From: Xanthomonas sp. DAR 80977
Lineage (GTDB): Bacteria > Pseudomonadota > Gammaproteobacteria > Xanthomonadales > Xanthomonadaceae
Length of the DNA: 64,000 bases
NCBI RefSeq assembly: GCF_041240605.1
Contig: NZ_CP162487.1
Location: 3,045,001-3,109,000, forward strand
Direction of reading: 5' to 3'
This document shows, in pieces, positions 63,201-64,000 of this stretch. The notes under the pieces are model-generated. The model searched no databases, was not told the origin of the DNA, and saw only the letters and a list, made by a program, of their open reading frames with translations. The position numbers and the translations under genes are program-made. Position 1 is the stretch's first letter; the number at the start of each line of letters is the position of its first letter.

Positions 63201-64000
63201 GATGTCCGCCAAGCGTTCTCGGACGCCGCTCCCCAGTGGTCGCAGGGTGCGCATCCAGGCGACCACTCCCCTCAGGAAAGAAGCCTCGGATCGCTCCCGC
63301 TGCCAGTTGGTGCCGAAAGCTTCCAGCCCTTGTGCGTCGCGCTCTGCAATCTTCCGCTGAGCCGACTTAGCATCCAAAAGCACGTCCAACGAGCCGAGCA
63401 TTTCCTCGGCTGGAAGCTTGGGTGACGAAAGCAAGGAGCGAATCAACTGATTCGAGCGCCGCCAATCGCCGCTGAAGAACCGAAAGATGCTGGAACCACG
63501 TGTCGCCAAGTGGCCTCGCGCTGTTTCGAGTTCAGCGCTGTCTTTGCCCCAGGCCGACTCACGGAATGTGGAGGCCAACGTGGTCTTGGCCTGTTGCACG
63601 GTCTCAACGGCCACGACGGTTTCTTCAACAACGTCGACGCCTCGATCCCATATGTGTGCCACCAGCGCGTCTCGATCGAGTTCCGGGACACTGGTTGCTC
63701 GCTCAGCGATGGCCACCAGCCGCATCGCGAGATCCAACGTGAGCGGCTCCTTTTCAGACAGGAGCTGACTCAAACGGCCCAGGTCTGGCGTGATGCCTTC
63801 CAGCTTGGTTTTGATCGCTGCGAGGACTGCTACTTCCTGCCCAAGAACGAATGAGGGCAACAGGCCTTGCAAGCGTTCCTGGGTTGGACCCCAAACAACA
63901 TCCAGCGCCTGCTTCTCAGACAACGATATGGCCTCCGCAAGAGAACGCTGTGCGGCTTCCAATGCGTCACACTGAGCGGCAATACGCTCGGGTTCTTCCC
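60207..64000 (-). CDS. DUF4011/DUF3320-type helicase with Vsr/MTES-like nuclease domain, partial
   Basis: The last about 1,264 codons of a gene that continues past the right edge. The visible order is: long helical N-terminal part; SF1/Upf1-like helicase domain with DMLVIDEASQVQP (Walker B) and VGDERQLPPTRFF, then motifs FFVKSLENIQGDERDVIF and NVLISRAKSRCEVF; a restriction-fold domain (VFEQEVAAALRSRGYDLH, DIAVSDSQRPGRYVLGIECDG, near QVYRIWSSDWF) in the MTES_1575/Vsr style; and a C-terminal DUF3320-like winged segment. Proteins of this plan exceed 1,700 residues and are common in defence islands, single-gene or with a partner. Confidence 0.82.
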   Translation of the reverse strand, partial: EEPERIAAQCDALEAAQRSLAEAISLSEKQALDVVWGPTQERLQGLLPSFVLGQEVAVLAAIKTKLEGITPDLGRLSQLLSEKEPLTLDLAMRLVAIAERATSVPELDRDALVAHIWDRGVDVVEETVVAVETVQQAKTTLASTFRESAWGKDSAELETARGHLATRGSSIFRFFSGDWRRSNQLIRSLLSSPKLPAEEMLGSLDVLLDAKSAQRKIAERDAQGLEAFGTNWQRERSEASFLRGVVAWMRTLRPLGSGVRERLADIGDKVLATEIARRVKPMLEEISRELSPIHEQFLTANRDPWAGEVVVKRVPLTLLVEKTTLWQDAYSQSLLLQGSSEMTVERALSTIDRIQEAQVARAAFEAIANEGQEAFGLLWQGLASKVGDLRGIAGWMLANTELRALAARTAEPEALLRAGEASIESGSRLSSDLLDLLVSLQFEGSADVSRDPNQAPLSALATQLARWRADPEGLRAWGAYLAIANDARKKGLGSIVDELSQGAMDPSDAKGTFELAYYEAVLQAMVQRDRSLANFDGQRQSQVVANFAQLDLDRMNLARWQVVKTHHSQIPRQGGATGPTAVLMGEMARKKGHKPIRQLMQQCAPAIQALKPVFMMSPLSVAQFLPPGALDFDMLVIDEASQVQPIDALGAIARAKQLVIVGDERQLPPTRFFAKAMGDGADTDKDEDGAQAADVESILGLCRARGLPERMLRWHYRSRHQSLIAVSNSQFYNNRLFIVPSPYNSEAGVGLRFHHLSEAVYDRGFTRTNPKEAKAVAQAALLHAQTTPQLSLGIATFSTQQRRAIFDELEVLRRQHPETEGFFAGHPSEPFFVKSLENIQGDERDVIFISIGYGRDSLGQVTMNFGPVSKDGGERRLNVLISRAKSRCEVFSSISDEDIDPERGKGKGTLALKLFLHYARTGRLHTAVEARDVKHSVFEQEVAAALRSRGYDLHTDVGIAGFFVDIAVSDSQRPGRYVLGIECDGQSYRDAKSARDRDRLRESVLRDKGWQVYRIWSSDWFHRPDAELERLIAAIEAAKAEPDASDKEISPVRRAVPVEFESVERGEFVEIGLVGVESLPAADAYVEAEFAVPSTQFELHMCPAGKMAQLVTQIVDVEGPIHKSEVVTRLRTLWGLQRAGSRIQQAVDEGIALAASQGTVGLIDGAFLIVHGREVKVRDRSQVSSLSLRRPELLPPGEVDVAVVGIVRENLGAKPEELVHYASRKLGYRSTSPQLRRLILDRCEALVEKGLLTQKLDTLFLRE

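Overview
The window reads as a chromosome segment of a Xanthomonadaceae bacterium, most likely Xanthomonas. This rests on the very GC-rich core genes, xanthomonad-type FdxA, DapA, Bcp (Cys47/Cys83 type) and GlgX, a REP-like palindrome, and an XVIPCD-carrying effector of the Xanthomonadales type IV secretion class. No species name can be supported from the sequence alone.

Layout. (1) 1-14.7 kb is core chromosome: the tail of a 2-dehydro-3-deoxygalactonokinase, fdxA, a bamC-like lipoprotein gene after dapA, gcvR, bcp, phoH plus a lipoprotein, a YoaK-like membrane protein, thiD, an alpha/beta hydrolase, two near-identical tRNA-Arg(ACG) units, a DedA-rhodanese fusion, a divergent lysR/pirin pair, glgX and a CsbD-like stress protein. 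(2) At about 15.3 kb there is a tRNA-Ser 3' end with its terminator but no 5' half. I read this as the left attachment site of a genomic island that runs past the right edge of the window. (3) 15.6-18.3 kb is a mobilisation module: MobA/MobL relaxase, divergent TraD/MobC-like protein, and an oriT-like region between them. (4) 18.4-47.5 kb is cargo with lower and more varied GC. (5) 47.5-50.9 kb holds an AT-rich box-repeat region, two tandem tyrosine recombinases (the second lacking a catalytic residue) and EexN-like genes, perhaps an inner element. (6) 51-64 kb is more cargo, ending in a large helicase-nuclease cut by the window edge.

Cargo. Much of it looks like conflict and defence machinery: an HNH protein behind a structured repeat that recurs 5.7 kb away; a three-gene unit of a CoiA/DUF6035-like nuclease, a UDG-fold protein and a helical protein; an orphan AAA_13/RloC-like ATPase with a CxxC; a seven-gene operon built on a vWA-PP2C-kinase triad (TerY-P type) followed by a restriction-fold nuclease, an AbiU2-like HEPN protein, an unknown 452-aa protein and a multi-pass membrane protein; an interbacterial toxin cassette (AHH nuclease plus XVIPCD, with an Imm11/DUF1629 immunity protein); a Gabija-like gajAB pair; and a DUF4011/DUF3320-type helicase with a Vsr/MTES-like nuclease domain.

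The most promising candidate for something undescribed is the 29.5-37.4 kb operon. Its signalling core is a known theme, but the associated nuclease, HEPN, unknown and membrane proteins in one transcription unit are not a combination I recognise. The operon logic suggests phospho-signalling (kinase/phosphatase/vWA sensor) controlling nucleic-acid-cleaving and membrane effectors.
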